This document shows, piece by piece, positions 11,733-20,856 of a stretch of 64,000 nt of DNA (positions are counted from its first letter, which is position 1; every line of letters starts with the position of its first letter). This stretch comes from Mycosarcoma maydis. Its lineage: Eukaryota > Basidiomycota > Ustilaginomycetes > Ustilaginales. The stretch spans positions 248,001 through 312,000 of the forward strand of contig NC_026499.1 in NCBI RefSeq assembly GCF_000328475.2, given 5' to 3'. Below the pieces are notes generated by a model. That model did no database searches. It had not been told where the DNA came from and saw nothing but the letters and a program-made list of their open reading frames with translations. The position numbers and the translations under genes were made by a program.

Positions 11733-14657
11733 TCAGGCAATTTGAAACTCATCCGCAGCGTGAGCTCCCAAGACGCCGTGCTTCTTGCTCATCTTGCCCA
11801 ACGCCCTAACCTTGGCGTACATCCTCGCCTCGGCGTCGGTCTGCTTGGCCTTGTCATCCGCCACTCCTGCAGCTGCTGCTGCTTTCTGTGCCTCCCTAGC
11901 GAGCTTCTTGCTTCGATTCGAGCCGTCGGCATTCGCCACAATGCTCTCCGTGAGTTTGGCAAGCGCTGCCTTGTCGAGTTCAAATGCGTCGCCTTTCTTG
12001 TTGGAATGCGATTCGTAATCTGAGCCTGCGTCGTCGGACGAGTCGGACGAGGAATCGCTCTCGGCAGTGTCGGGTGCGATGCGCATGCGTTTCTTGTTGG
12101 TCGTTTCGTGCGAGCTTGCAGGTGTGCTGCTAGCACCTATCGCTGAACTCTTGGCACCCAGAGAGCGAGGAGCCTCTCTCAGTGCAAACGCCTTGGCCAG
12201 ATGTCCTAGGTGCAACGCCCTCACGTTAAAGTACTGCTTCTCCTCGGCGCTGTGCGTAGCATACGCTCGAACGTGGGACAAAAACGCTTTTCTCGCCAAC
12301 AAACTCGGTCGCTCTCCCGAAATCACCCATCGTTCAAACGCCAATTGCACCTCGGTCGCTCTGGATTGGTACTCCAACGTCCCCATCGTTCCACCCATGC
12401 CTTGCTGTAGCACGAGCTCGATCGATGCTGGCGTAATCTTTCTCGTCGAACCCTGCTTCTTGGACTCGATCTCGGAACAAGAACAAGATGCCGAATCAGA
12501 CGACTGAATCGTCATGTGCGACTCGAGCACGTGCTCCACCCAACCCAACTCCTGAGGTAGCACGAGCAACCAACTCTCACCCGCTCGACCAACACGCGCC
12601 GTACGACCAACGCGATGCAAATACTCTTCGATACCTCCTTCCGTAGGCGGGTCCAGTTGAATCACACATCCAACCTCGGGCAGATCGAGTCCACGACTGG
12701 CAACGCTCGTACAAAGCAGAATGCTTCCCTGAAATCCTTGGCGTTCGGCCGAATGTTTGGTGCGGATCCCAGAGAACCCCTTCAGGCTGCTGATTCGTTC
12801 TTGTTGCGTCATCGATCCATGCAATCGGTAGATGGGCACATCAGGGATCAGTTCCGATGTGACATGCGTCGCAAGCTGCGCATCTTGTACTTGAACATCG
12901 GCGGAAGCATCGTTTTCGGATGCATTCATTCGAGCACCGCCGAAAGCAGCGTAGTGGAAATCCACCGAATCGGTGCAACTCATGAACACGATCACACGAC
13001 CAGCACCGGCTTGATGATCGACATGTTGCCACTGACGACGTGCACGTGAGATATAGGATCGCAACAGAGAGAGAAGCGTCACCAATCGAAGCTTGGGTGG
13101 AGTCGTGACAAAACTCTGTGCCAGTTGCGCCGGAGCTGCGAATTTGACGGCTCTCTTTTGCAACGTCGAGTCTGCATCCGTAGTAACTTGCGTGCTTGTT
13201 TCGGCAGCGTCCGACTTGACACCGCGGATAATCTTGGGATTCACCAGCGTTTTTCCAGCCAAAACTTGAACGTGTTCATCAAGCGTAGCGGAGCACAGCA
13301 CGACTCTCCTAGCGTGAGCCCACCAAGCCATACCGAGTGTGTCCATGACGTCTGCGTCTGGGATCCAGTCGGCATCACCTGGAGCGGTACCCTCTTGGTA
13401 CGCTGGCATAGCCTGTCGTGCTGCAGTACACGCCAAGTTGCGTCGGCCATCGAGAGCTCGAACGATACCTGTAAGCTGTTCTTCGAAACCCATCTCCAAT
13501 AATCGATCGGCTTCATCCAGGACGAGCCAACGGCACTTGCCCACATCAAAGCTGGACGTGTTCTGCAGATGGTCCAGCAGTCTTCCTGGTGTAGAGACAA
13601 GGATAGGGCAACCTTTACGCAGTCGTTGCTTCTCGTGGTTCTTTGTGGATCCACCGGAAAGCAGACCAGGAACCAACCATCTCGTCCTGCGCACAGTGCC
13701 CTCGACCTCTTGATTTTGCTCCTTGAGACTAAGAGCAAGAGAAACGAGCTTTTCGAGCACCTCGTAGATCTGTCTTGCTAGCTCACGTGTGGGAGCGAGG
13801 ACAATCGCGAGCGTTCCGACGGATCTGTCGATAAACGACTCCTCGCAGAGCGGCAGCAGGCTCTGCACGATGGGAAGCAGGTATGTGAGCGTCTTACCGG
13901 AACCCGTTTGTGCTTGAATCAGGATATCGCGATCGAGACCGGGGTGGAGGAGGTGAGGTAGCGCTGCTTTCTGGATCGCAGTGGGATTGGATCCGATGTT
14001 CATCTTGGAAGCTAGGTGGTAAACAAGCAGTGGATCCAAGCCGCAAGATGCGAAATCAGAACCTACCGATGGAGCATTGGTGGGATGGTAAGCTTTACGT
14101 TGGAAGGGTGTCAAAGCAATACTCGAATCTTCCAGAACACCGTGCGCGGGGAAGAGTGTGCTGACAATACCGCCGTTGGTCTGTTTTGATGCCGACGAGG
14201 AAGCGCCAGCACTAGCGAAAGAGGAACCAGCTAGCTTTGTCACGGGAGCTATGGCCTTACGGCTTGAAGAGGCAGCTGACGACGTGGTCTGACTGCTTCT
14301 AGAAGTGATGGGTGCTGACTTGGCAGTTTCAGAACGAGGATCGAATCTGGGCGCACTGAGCGCGGCTGAAGATGTAGATGTAGCTTCGATCCTTTGCCTT
14401 TTGGCAGCTGGAGACTCGTTTGCCGATGCAGGTGCTGGAGACAGCCGGGCTGAAGCAGGAGTGACTACGCCTTGGACGCTCTCAATGGGAGCTACGGAGC
14501 GGTTCTGCTTAGGTGCTTGCTTTCTCAACTGGTGTGCGGTCCGCTTTTGGGCAAAGCGAGCCTTGGCCGTCTGCTTTGAACGCTTGGACGAGACTGACGC
14601 CGATCCTGCTGCAGGCGCAGCAAAGTTGAGCATGAGCCCATCATCGTTGTCGTCCAT
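11733..14657 (-). CDS. DBP7: ATP-dependent DEAD-box RNA helicase DBP7
   Basis: Nucleolar helicase of the DBP7/DDX31 family, needed for early maturation of the large ribosomal subunit. Helicase motifs in order: AQTGSGKT (motif I, about residue 250), PTRELARQ (Ia), STPGRLLDHL (Ib), VLDEADRLLEMGF (II), CSAT (III), SRGLDLPEV (V) and HRVGRTARVGRAG (VI). The N-terminus DDNDDGLMLNF matches the acidic LLNF start of yeast Dbp7, followed by a basic region and a Ser/Ala-rich disordered stretch. The C-terminus has a basic/acidic tail and ends in DAEARMYAKVRALGKMSKK-type sequence. The second in-frame ATG (14657, 974 residues) was chosen over the ATG 17 codons upstream (14708) because homology begins there. 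It is divergent from SDA1. Confidence 0.95.
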   Translation of the reverse strand: MDDNDDGLMLNFAAPAAGSASVSSKRSKQTAKARFAQKRTAHQLRKQAPKQNRSVAPIESVQGVVTPASARLSPAPASANESPAAKRQRIEATSTSSAALSAPRFDPRSETAKSAPITSRSSQTTSSAASSSRKAIAPVTKLAGSSFASAGASSSASKQTNGGIVSTLFPAHGVLEDSSIALTPFQRKAYHPTNAPSVGSDFASCGLDPLLVYHLASKMNIGSNPTAIQKAALPHLLHPGLDRDILIQAQTGSGKTLTYLLPIVQSLLPLCEESFIDRSVGTLAIVLAPTRELARQIYEVLEKLVSLALSLKEQNQEVEGTVRRTRWLVPGLLSGGSTKNHEKQRLRKGCPILVSTPGRLLDHLQNTSSFDVGKCRWLVLDEADRLLEMGFEEQLTGIVRALDGRRNLACTAARQAMPAYQEGTAPGDADWIPDADVMDTLGMAWWAHARRVVLCSATLDEHVQVLAGKTLVNPKIIRGVKSDAAETSTQVTTDADSTLQKRAVKFAAPAQLAQSFVTTPPKLRLVTLLSLLRSYISRARRQWQHVDHQAGAGRVIVFMSCTDSVDFHYAAFGGARMNASENDASADVQVQDAQLATHVTSELIPDVPIYRLHGSMTQQERISSLKGFSGIRTKHSAERQGFQGSILLCTSVASRGLDLPEVGCVIQLDPPTEGGIEEYLHRVGRTARVGRAGESWLLVLPQELGWVEHVLESHMTIQSSDSASCSCSEIESKKQGSTRKITPASIELVLQQGMGGTMGTLEYQSRATEVQLAFERWVISGERPSLLARKAFLSHVRAYATHSAEEKQYFNVRALHLGHLAKAFALREAPRSLGAKSSAIGASSTPASSHETTNKKRMRIAPDTAESDSSSDSSDDAGSDYESHSNKKGDAFELDKAALAKLTESIVANADGSNRSKKLAREAQKAAAAAGVADDKAKQTDAEARMYAKVRALGKMSKKHGVLGAHAADEFQIA

Positions 14658-15361
14658 CGTTGCTGTTGTAATGTCCAGTTTGTCTGCAAGTACAACGGGC
14701 TGCCTCAACGGTGATGTTGTTGATCAATGTGAACCTCCAAGGAATGAGCCGGGTCGCAGCCAACTTGAGCTGGGAGTGTGGCTCAGGGTCTTGCACGTCT
14801 TCCACAGTCGTTGGCCCGAACTGTTTGTTTTCCTGTCTCTCTCCACGCTTCACTCGGACTGCCAAAAAAGAAAAAAAAAATCCCCAAGAAAGAAAAAAAA
14901 AAAAAAGACTCAAACAACCACGAATCTTTCTTGAAATTTTCTTCGGAGCTGCACGCTGCAGCCAATTTCTTCATCCGTTTCCCGAGAATCGTGAATGGAC
15001 GGAGCAATCACTAAGTTATCACGAAATTTTTGTTTATTCACCCAGACTCGGACTTGGACTCGGACTCGGACCCGTGACTGTGGCTGTGGCTCTGCAATCT
15101 TGAATTGTTGTTGAAAAATTCGTGATTCAGGGTCGAAGCAACGAACCAAAAAAAAAGTGGAAACTTTCAACCAATTTTCATTTTGCACTTTGCAGCCACA
15201 ATCACAAATAGCTGAATTGCCGGTGAGTGGTGAGTGCCGTGCAAGTCGTTGACCTTGGCGCGCCTCACGTTTGACCATCATCATCTCATCTCGAGCCATC
15301 GTTGCTACGTTGCTACAAACCCTGCTACAAACCCGAGTAGGAGGGTGATCAGGCTCACACT
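14658..15361. promoter_or_regulatory. Shared divergent promoter of DBP7 and SDA1
   Basis: About 700 bp between two oppositely oriented start codons of ribosome-biogenesis genes. It has an A-rich tract at 14863-14906, which would disfavour nucleosomes. It also has three words close to the yeast rRNA-processing element (AAAAATTTT type): TGAAATTTTC at 14932-14941, AAATTTTT at 15024-15031 and TGAAAAATTCG at 15112-15122. A run of GGACTCGGACTC-type sequence lies near 15045-15075. Seen: tracts and words. Known: RRPE drives ribosome-biogenesis genes in yeasts. Inferred: the same logic applies here. Confidence 0.55.
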
Positions 15362-17971
15362 ATGCCGCCAACAACCTCACCAGCTGTTGTCAAGGCGAGT
15401 CCTCTCGTCAACGAAGGTGGTCTCGTTCATCGAAGCAGAGCTCGAGGCTTGCTCAACGCCGACAACCTTCCCGCCCTGCAAAACTTGCTCAAGCGTCAGC
15501 CCGAAGCGTATGTCGAGGAATTCAGCGCACAATGGAACCACTACCAGTCGTTGAGAAGCATCTTTGCTTGCGAGCTCGACGCTGGCAATCTAGCAGTCGC
15601 CTCCACAGCGATCCGAATCAACAAGGATCAGGCGAGCAAGTTTGTGTCGCTCATCTCGTTTGTTACGCAGTTGGCACCAAGTTATCCCGAAATCACTAGC
15701 GATCTTGCCAACCATCTGTCGGATCTGCTGTTGAATCACCATTCGGCATTGAGTCCGGATATCAGAGCCAGCTGTCTTAGAAGTCTGATCCTACTACGCA
15801 ATCGCGATGTTATCAGCTCGGAACAGCTCTTGCAGACGCTCTTCCCGCTGCTCAGCGTCACCACTTCGGCAGCAGTGAGGACTTCGGTTCAAGCGACGAT
15901 TCTGCAAGATATCAAAAACGCCAACGCGAAATCCAAAAATCACCGTCTTAACCGCGTCGTCCAAGGCCTGCTGTTTGGTATCGTACAGAAGGGCATCGAT
16001 GCCTCTTCCGGTGGCTCTTCGCTACCGCCGCCCAAGAAGGCTCAGTCGGCAGGCAAGACCGAAGCTCTCTGGGCGGTAAGGTTAGCTGCCAACCTGTGGA
16101 AGAAGCAGATCTGGACGGATAGCAAAACTGTGTCTCTGCTTGCACTTGCGTGTTTCCATCCACATCCGCGTGTGCAATCTTCGGCGGTGCGATTCTTCCT
16201 TGGCGATCTGCACTCTGCGCAAGACGATGCCGACTCTTCGGGATCGGACGACGAAGGTCCTGACGTCGACGCTCTCATGCATGCTCGCAAGGTCAACAAA
16301 AAGACGCGTTCGGGAGACAAGAAGATGCGTGCTGCCGCGGCGGTTGCCAAGAAGAAACGCAAAGCCAAAGCGGAAAATGCGCTCGAGGGTAATACCAAGG
16401 ACACGAGTAATTTGGCTGCGCTGTATCTGCTCAACGATGCGCAGAATTTTGGCGAAAAGCTGTTCGACAACCTCAGCCGTGGCGATCGCGAGAAACGCCA
16501 TACGATCGAAATCAAGATCCGGCTCATGCAGTTACTCTCGCGCGTTATGGGTGCGCACAAGCTGTGCGTGCTCAGCTTCTACTCGTACATTGTCAAGTAC
16601 CTCGTACCGCACCAGCAGCATATCACGCACATCCTCGTCTCGCTCGCTCAGAGTGTACACGACCAGACGCCGCCAGATGTGATCACGCCCGTGGTGCGCA
16701 AATTGTCCGACGCTTTCGTTCACCCCGGTGTCAGCAGCGAGGTCGTCGCAGCGGGCATCAACAGTATCCGCGAAATTTGCCGACGCCAACCCTGGGCCAT
16801 GGAAGAGACGCTCCTTGAAGATCTGATCAGCTACCGCAAGAGCAAAGACAAGGGTGTCTGTGCGGCATCACGTGGTCTACTCGCGCTGTACCGCGAGGTG
16901 AACCCTGCGATGCTCAAGAAGAAGGAGCGTGGAAAGATGGGCTCGCTTGCCGTGCACGAGGGCCGAGCGGCGGCGCCGTTTGGTGTAGACCCGGAGCAGG
17001 TGCACGGTATCCAAGGTATCGATCTGCTGGAGAAGCATCTGGAAGAACAAGAGAAACGAAAAGCTGCCGATCAAGGTGAACAGCACCATGACAAGGATGG
17101 CGAAGAGGAGGAGGATCAAGGATGGGAAGGGTGGGAGGAGCAATCGGACGAGTCGGGCGATGACGAATCGGAAGATGGATGGATCAACGTTTCCAGTGAT
17201 GACGAGGATGGGGTTTTGCGACTGTCGGATTCCGAGTCTGACTCTGACGACGAGATGCGCAAGCACAAGCGTAGTGTCAAGGAGCGTCTCGTCGCTGCAC
17301 GAGAGAGACGTCAGAAGAAGCGCGCGCAAGTGCAACGTAAAGCTCAACGACAAGCGCTTCGCGATGCAGGTCAAGTCGACGTAGCCACGTCGGACTCAGA
17401 ATCGGAAACGCACGTCTCGGACACACCCGACTCGCAAGCGAACCACGGTGCCCGCACCACGCAACTTGACTCCGAGCTTGCAGCCGAAGAGAACCACATC
17501 TCCAAGCTCGCCACTACGAAAATCCTGACGCCTGCCGACTTTGCCAAACTCACCGAACTGCGGATCGCCGCGGCGCAAGACGCCATCTCGCAAGGCGGTC
17601 TCGCAGGCAATCGAGCCAAACGACAGTTGGATCAACTCAAATCGCTCAAACGCTCCACCACCTCTTCCTCGACCCACCTGCTGGATCAAGCCGACATCCT
17701 CGGTCCACGCAAAAAACAAAAGGCTACCTACCAAGACCGAATCGACTCGATCGAAAAAGGCCGTCAAGACCGCGAAAAGTACGGCTCCAAAAAGGGCAAG
17801 AAGAACAAAGAAAACGACTCGTCCACCACAAACCGCGAGAAACAAAAGTCGAAAAACTTCCAGATGATCGCCAGGAGCTGGTCCGTCAGGAGCAAGAAAA
17901 ACGCCAGCTTGAGGGAAAAGAGTAGAAGACTAAGAAAGCACGTCGAAACAAGCAAGAAGCGTTTGAAATGA
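15362..17971 (+). CDS. SDA1: SDA1, 60S pre-ribosome maturation/export factor
   Basis: SDA1 is a conserved nuclear protein required for 60S subunit assembly and export and for passage through Start in yeast. The 869-residue product has the family's N-terminal helical-repeat domain (LPALQNLLKRQPEAY, SLISFVTQLAPSYP, LRNRDVIS; residues about 30-450). The segment HPHPRVQSSAVRFFLG is followed by an acidic Ser/Asp patch, a lysine-rich stretch, and a second half with long acidic runs (EEEEDQGWEGWEEQSDESGDDESED). The C-terminal basic motif STTNREKQKSKNFQM with SLREKSRRLRKH is the family's conserved end. ATG at 15362 is the first in frame, and the gene is intronless. Its 3' end is 212 bp from the stop of convergent VTC4, and that gap holds nothing further. 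Confidence 0.95.
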   Translation: MPPTTSPAVVKASPLVNEGGLVHRSRARGLLNADNLPALQNLLKRQPEAYVEEFSAQWNHYQSLRSIFACELDAGNLAVASTAIRINKDQASKFVSLISFVTQLAPSYPEITSDLANHLSDLLLNHHSALSPDIRASCLRSLILLRNRDVISSEQLLQTLFPLLSVTTSAAVRTSVQATILQDIKNANAKSKNHRLNRVVQGLLFGIVQKGIDASSGGSSLPPPKKAQSAGKTEALWAVRLAANLWKKQIWTDSKTVSLLALACFHPHPRVQSSAVRFFLGDLHSAQDDADSSGSDDEGPDVDALMHARKVNKKTRSGDKKMRAAAAVAKKKRKAKAENALEGNTKDTSNLAALYLLNDAQNFGEKLFDNLSRGDREKRHTIEIKIRLMQLLSRVMGAHKLCVLSFYSYIVKYLVPHQQHITHILVSLAQSVHDQTPPDVITPVVRKLSDAFVHPGVSSEVVAAGINSIREICRRQPWAMEETLLEDLISYRKSKDKGVCAASRGLLALYREVNPAMLKKKERGKMGSLAVHEGRAAAPFGVDPEQVHGIQGIDLLEKHLEEQEKRKAADQGEQHHDKDGEEEEDQGWEGWEEQSDESGDDESEDGWINVSSDDEDGVLRLSDSESDSDDEMRKHKRSVKERLVAARERRQKKRAQVQRKAQRQALRDAGQVDVATSDSESETHVSDTPDSQANHGARTTQLDSELAAEENHISKLATTKILTPADFAKLTELRIAAAQDAISQGGLAGNRAKRQLDQLKSLKRSTTSSSTHLLDQADILGPRKKQKATYQDRIDSIEKGRQDREKYGSKKGKKNKENDSSTTNREKQKSKNFQMIARSWSVRSKKNASLREKSRRLRKHVETSKKRLK

Positions 17972-18183
17972 TCCCCCCCACCCCACACCTCTCCTTTCTT
18001 ACAACATACTCAACAGTCTACCTCTCGCACAAGCTTGAATACAATTCGCCATTCTCCCACTGCCACCTTGCAATTCTGTGATCCTCACTCTCGCCGATTC
18101 AAACCACACCCAACACTCGTGACTCGATGCCAACAAAAAACTTGAGTTCATCATATGTACATGTCTCTCTCCGCGACTCGCTC

Positions 18184-20856
18184 TCAATTCATCACCCCCC
18201 TCTGATTCCGATGCTGATGAGACTCGGTAAACCTGAGAACAAAGTTGACCACCACCGCCGACAAGATAGCTCCACAAAGAATCGTAGGGCCATACGCATC
18301 AAAGTAGATGTTGCTACTTTCCCTCTGCCTGATCTTCAACGCTCTGATGACAAAGATGATGCCGGAATACGCGATTCCGATCAGAGCGACAATGGTGAAG
18401 AAGGAGCTTGCAATCAGACCCGTCCTATCACCGGGGCTGCTGAAGTTCAACAGACCGACGGCGAGTGCCGAAAGGTAGACGTTGAACTCGAGCCACTTGA
18501 GGAACGTTCGCTCGTTGGCAAAGTACACTTTCGGTTCGATGCGGATGGGCACGCTGACCTTCTTACCCGGTTGCGCGTAGAAATCGCGCACGTACTCGAC
18601 ATCGGGTCCACGAGGTACTTCTTCATCTTGACCTTCGAGCGCACGTCGTACAGGATCGTCCTCGTCGTCTGCCTCGCCGGCGTCCGTGTTGGCGTCGTCG
18701 GCGTGCTCGTGCGACGAGCCTTTGGTGTTCCAAAGCCGTTGAATGTTTTTCGGCGTCAGCTTCGAGAAGAAATGATGGTCGTACCGATGCGACGGTGCAA
18801 GGATCTCCTCACGGGTAGGCGCGGCCGACTTGGACTTGGACGGTCGTTGATCCCTCACCACCGAAGCCGAGGCAACGGCGAGCATGCCACCAGCCGCGTT
18901 CGACGTCTTGTCCGGGTTCTCAGCGAGCTGCTTCTCGAGCTCCTGCTGACGCAATCGGATGTTGCGCTCTCGCTCCTCCCTCGCTTCTCGGATGCGCGGG
19001 TCGAAAGCCGAGATGCCGACGTTGTTCGCCTCACGCGACTCGTCTGCCATAGCATGACCGCGCTCGTCGTCGTCAGCGCCCTCGAACTCGTCCTCCGACA
19101 CAGGCTCGTTGTACGGCGTGTGGCCGCTCCTCGAGGCAGGAGTATCAGGCCTCGACGAGCCGGCTGGACTATGCGTCATGGAGCTTGGACGCTCGATGGC
19201 GAGGTTGTTGGAAGGAGGCTTGCGGATGTCAATGTCCATCTGGGGTAGCCAGAAGGGCACCAGGTCGACACGGTTGGGCAGCAGGGTGGCACACCCGTGG
19301 ATGAACTTGGAGAACTTGGGCACAGCCTCGACCAAATGACTCGAGACGAGGTCACGGATCCATTGAGGAGGTTCTTGTCCAAGCTGGGTCTGCAGCTTGA
19401 CTTCGAGAACGCCGTAGGGGAAGCGTTCGATATCCTCGGCGGGCAGCTGGTCAAAGGGGTAGTCGATGCCAATGTCCATGCGCCTCCAGTTGTTGCCTGC
19501 ACGCTGACGGCCATCCCAGTTGTCCTCGCGCACAAGCGAAAGTTCGGTGTCAAGCGAGATGCGCACACGCGCATCGCCAGGCAGTTGGAAGGCGGTACGG
19601 TTGTAGAAACTGCGCATGACGGGTTGGAGCTTTCGGGTGAGGACCGAGTACTGCACCTCGTTGGCGAGCTGGAGCATCGAGTCAATCTCCTTGTCCGACT
19701 TTTTGCCTTTTTTGCGGAGCGCCTCAAAGGTCTCGTCCATGGTGTAGTCGCCCTTCATCCAGGCGTTGACGTTCTCCTCCTTGATGGGGAAACGAGCCTT
19801 GACCGACTTTTCGCCGGTCCAGTCCTCGCGATGCGTCTTTCGCTCGACAAAGATCTGCTTGTTGTCCATACCTCCGTACCAACGCAGACGAATGGCCTCG
19901 GCACCTTCGGTCTTTTCTAGACGGCCAAGGTAGAGCTCGAGGTCCTCGTTGTCGTAGTAGATGGAAGTGATGGCCGAATCCTCCTGTTGAAACTCCTTGT
20001 CGGCGTTAAAGACAAGCACGGGGAGATGCTTGAGGATGATGAGCTTGAGAGGCACAATGTTGTCAGGGTGGACCCAGTACTTGGTGGTCTGACGAACAAA
20101 AGCGGATTGGCTGCCACCGGCACTCGAGTCGCCCTGAACTGGGTTTCCACGTGTGCGGACGAGGTCAAAGAGTTTGGAAAGCTTGACGATAAGCTGATCG
20201 TAGTTCTCCTTGTAGAAGGGACGTGACGAGAGGTAGTGCTGGACGAACTCCTTTCGGAGCAGACGACCGGTCTGCTTGTCGTGCTTCTTGACAATCTTGT
20301 GGAAGCCGGTATAGTTGAGCTTGGTGAAGAGTGCAAGGTCGTGGACGTCGGCGATGATGATGGCAAGGCGCTCTTCGAGTTCGAGGAATCGCTCTTCGAA
20401 AGCGTCACTATCTTCCGTGTCGGAGTCGAACTCGTCATCGGAACCGGCGTCGTGAGCAGCGTAGAGGACGTTGCCGTCGGGACCGATGCTCCTGCGTTTG
20501 CGGTGGGGATCGTCGTCGCCTTCGACCTCGGAACCGGCACGGGACGAAGGGCGAGAGTTGGCACGGGAGGGAAGAGAGGTGGAGGAATTGGGACGCGAGG
20601 AAACAAGAAGATTGACTTCGGACTGGGCCTGCTTGATACGCTCAGTGAGCTCCGAGACCTTGACCTTTTGGAAGTCGTAGACCTTGTCGAGCTCCTTGCT
20701 GAGGATGGCGACAAAGTCGTCTTCGTCCTTGTCGGTCCAAACGCCATTGTTTTTGGCCATGCGATTCTTGATCTCCTTTTTGAGCTCCGAGTACTGGAGG
20801 TACTTGTCAGCCCATTCGGCGTAGAGCGACGTCTTGATGGTGCGTCCGAATTTCAT
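18184..20856 (-). CDS. VTC4: Vacuolar transporter chaperone 4, polyphosphate polymerase
   Basis: Catalytic subunit of the VTC complex in the vacuolar membrane. It makes polyphosphate from ATP and moves it into the vacuole. Domains: SPX (MKFGRTIKTSLYAEW to about residue 215, including KLNYTGFHKIVKKHDK with the basic inositol-pyrophosphate site); the CYTH/TTM tunnel domain (about 280-560) with RLRWYGG, ERKTHREDWTGEKSVKARF, SFYNRTAFQLPGDARVRISLDTEL and VLEVKLQTQLG; then about 200 residues of charged linker; then three membrane segments (about 795-880). The basic and acidic tunnel residues conserved in active VTC4 are all present, which separates it from the VTC2/VTC3 accessory subunits. At 890 residues it is longer than the yeast protein (721), mainly in the linker and in an acidic insert in the SPX region. 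Regulation by phosphate through SPX is expected from the family. Confidence 0.95.
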   Translation of the reverse strand: MKFGRTIKTSLYAEWADKYLQYSELKKEIKNRMAKNNGVWTDKDEDDFVAILSKELDKVYDFQKVKVSELTERIKQAQSEVNLLVSSRPNSSTSLPSRANSRPSSRAGSEVEGDDDPHRKRRSIGPDGNVLYAAHDAGSDDEFDSDTEDSDAFEERFLELEERLAIIIADVHDLALFTKLNYTGFHKIVKKHDKQTGRLLRKEFVQHYLSSRPFYKENYDQLIVKLSKLFDLVRTRGNPVQGDSSAGGSQSAFVRQTTKYWVHPDNIVPLKLIILKHLPVLVFNADKEFQQEDSAITSIYYDNEDLELYLGRLEKTEGAEAIRLRWYGGMDNKQIFVERKTHREDWTGEKSVKARFPIKEENVNAWMKGDYTMDETFEALRKKGKKSDKEIDSMLQLANEVQYSVLTRKLQPVMRSFYNRTAFQLPGDARVRISLDTELSLVREDNWDGRQRAGNNWRRMDIGIDYPFDQLPAEDIERFPYGVLEVKLQTQLGQEPPQWIRDLVSSHLVEAVPKFSKFIHGCATLLPNRVDLVPFWLPQMDIDIRKPPSNNLAIERPSSMTHSPAGSSRPDTPASRSGHTPYNEPVSEDEFEGADDDERGHAMADESREANNVGISAFDPRIREAREERERNIRLRQQELEKQLAENPDKTSNAAGGMLAVASASVVRDQRPSKSKSAAPTREEILAPSHRYDHHFFSKLTPKNIQRLWNTKGSSHEHADDANTDAGEADDEDDPVRRALEGQDEEVPRGPDVEYVRDFYAQPGKKVSVPIRIEPKVYFANERTFLKWLEFNVYLSALAVGLLNFSSPGDRTGLIASSFFTIVALIGIAYSGIIFVIRALKIRQRESSNIYFDAYGPTILCGAILSAVVVNFVLRFTESHQHRNQRGVMN

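Noticed and set aside
14658..14708. DBP7 start at ATG 14708
   Set aside because: The family N-terminus (acidic, LMLNF) begins at the second ATG, 14657. The 17 extra residues have no counterpart.
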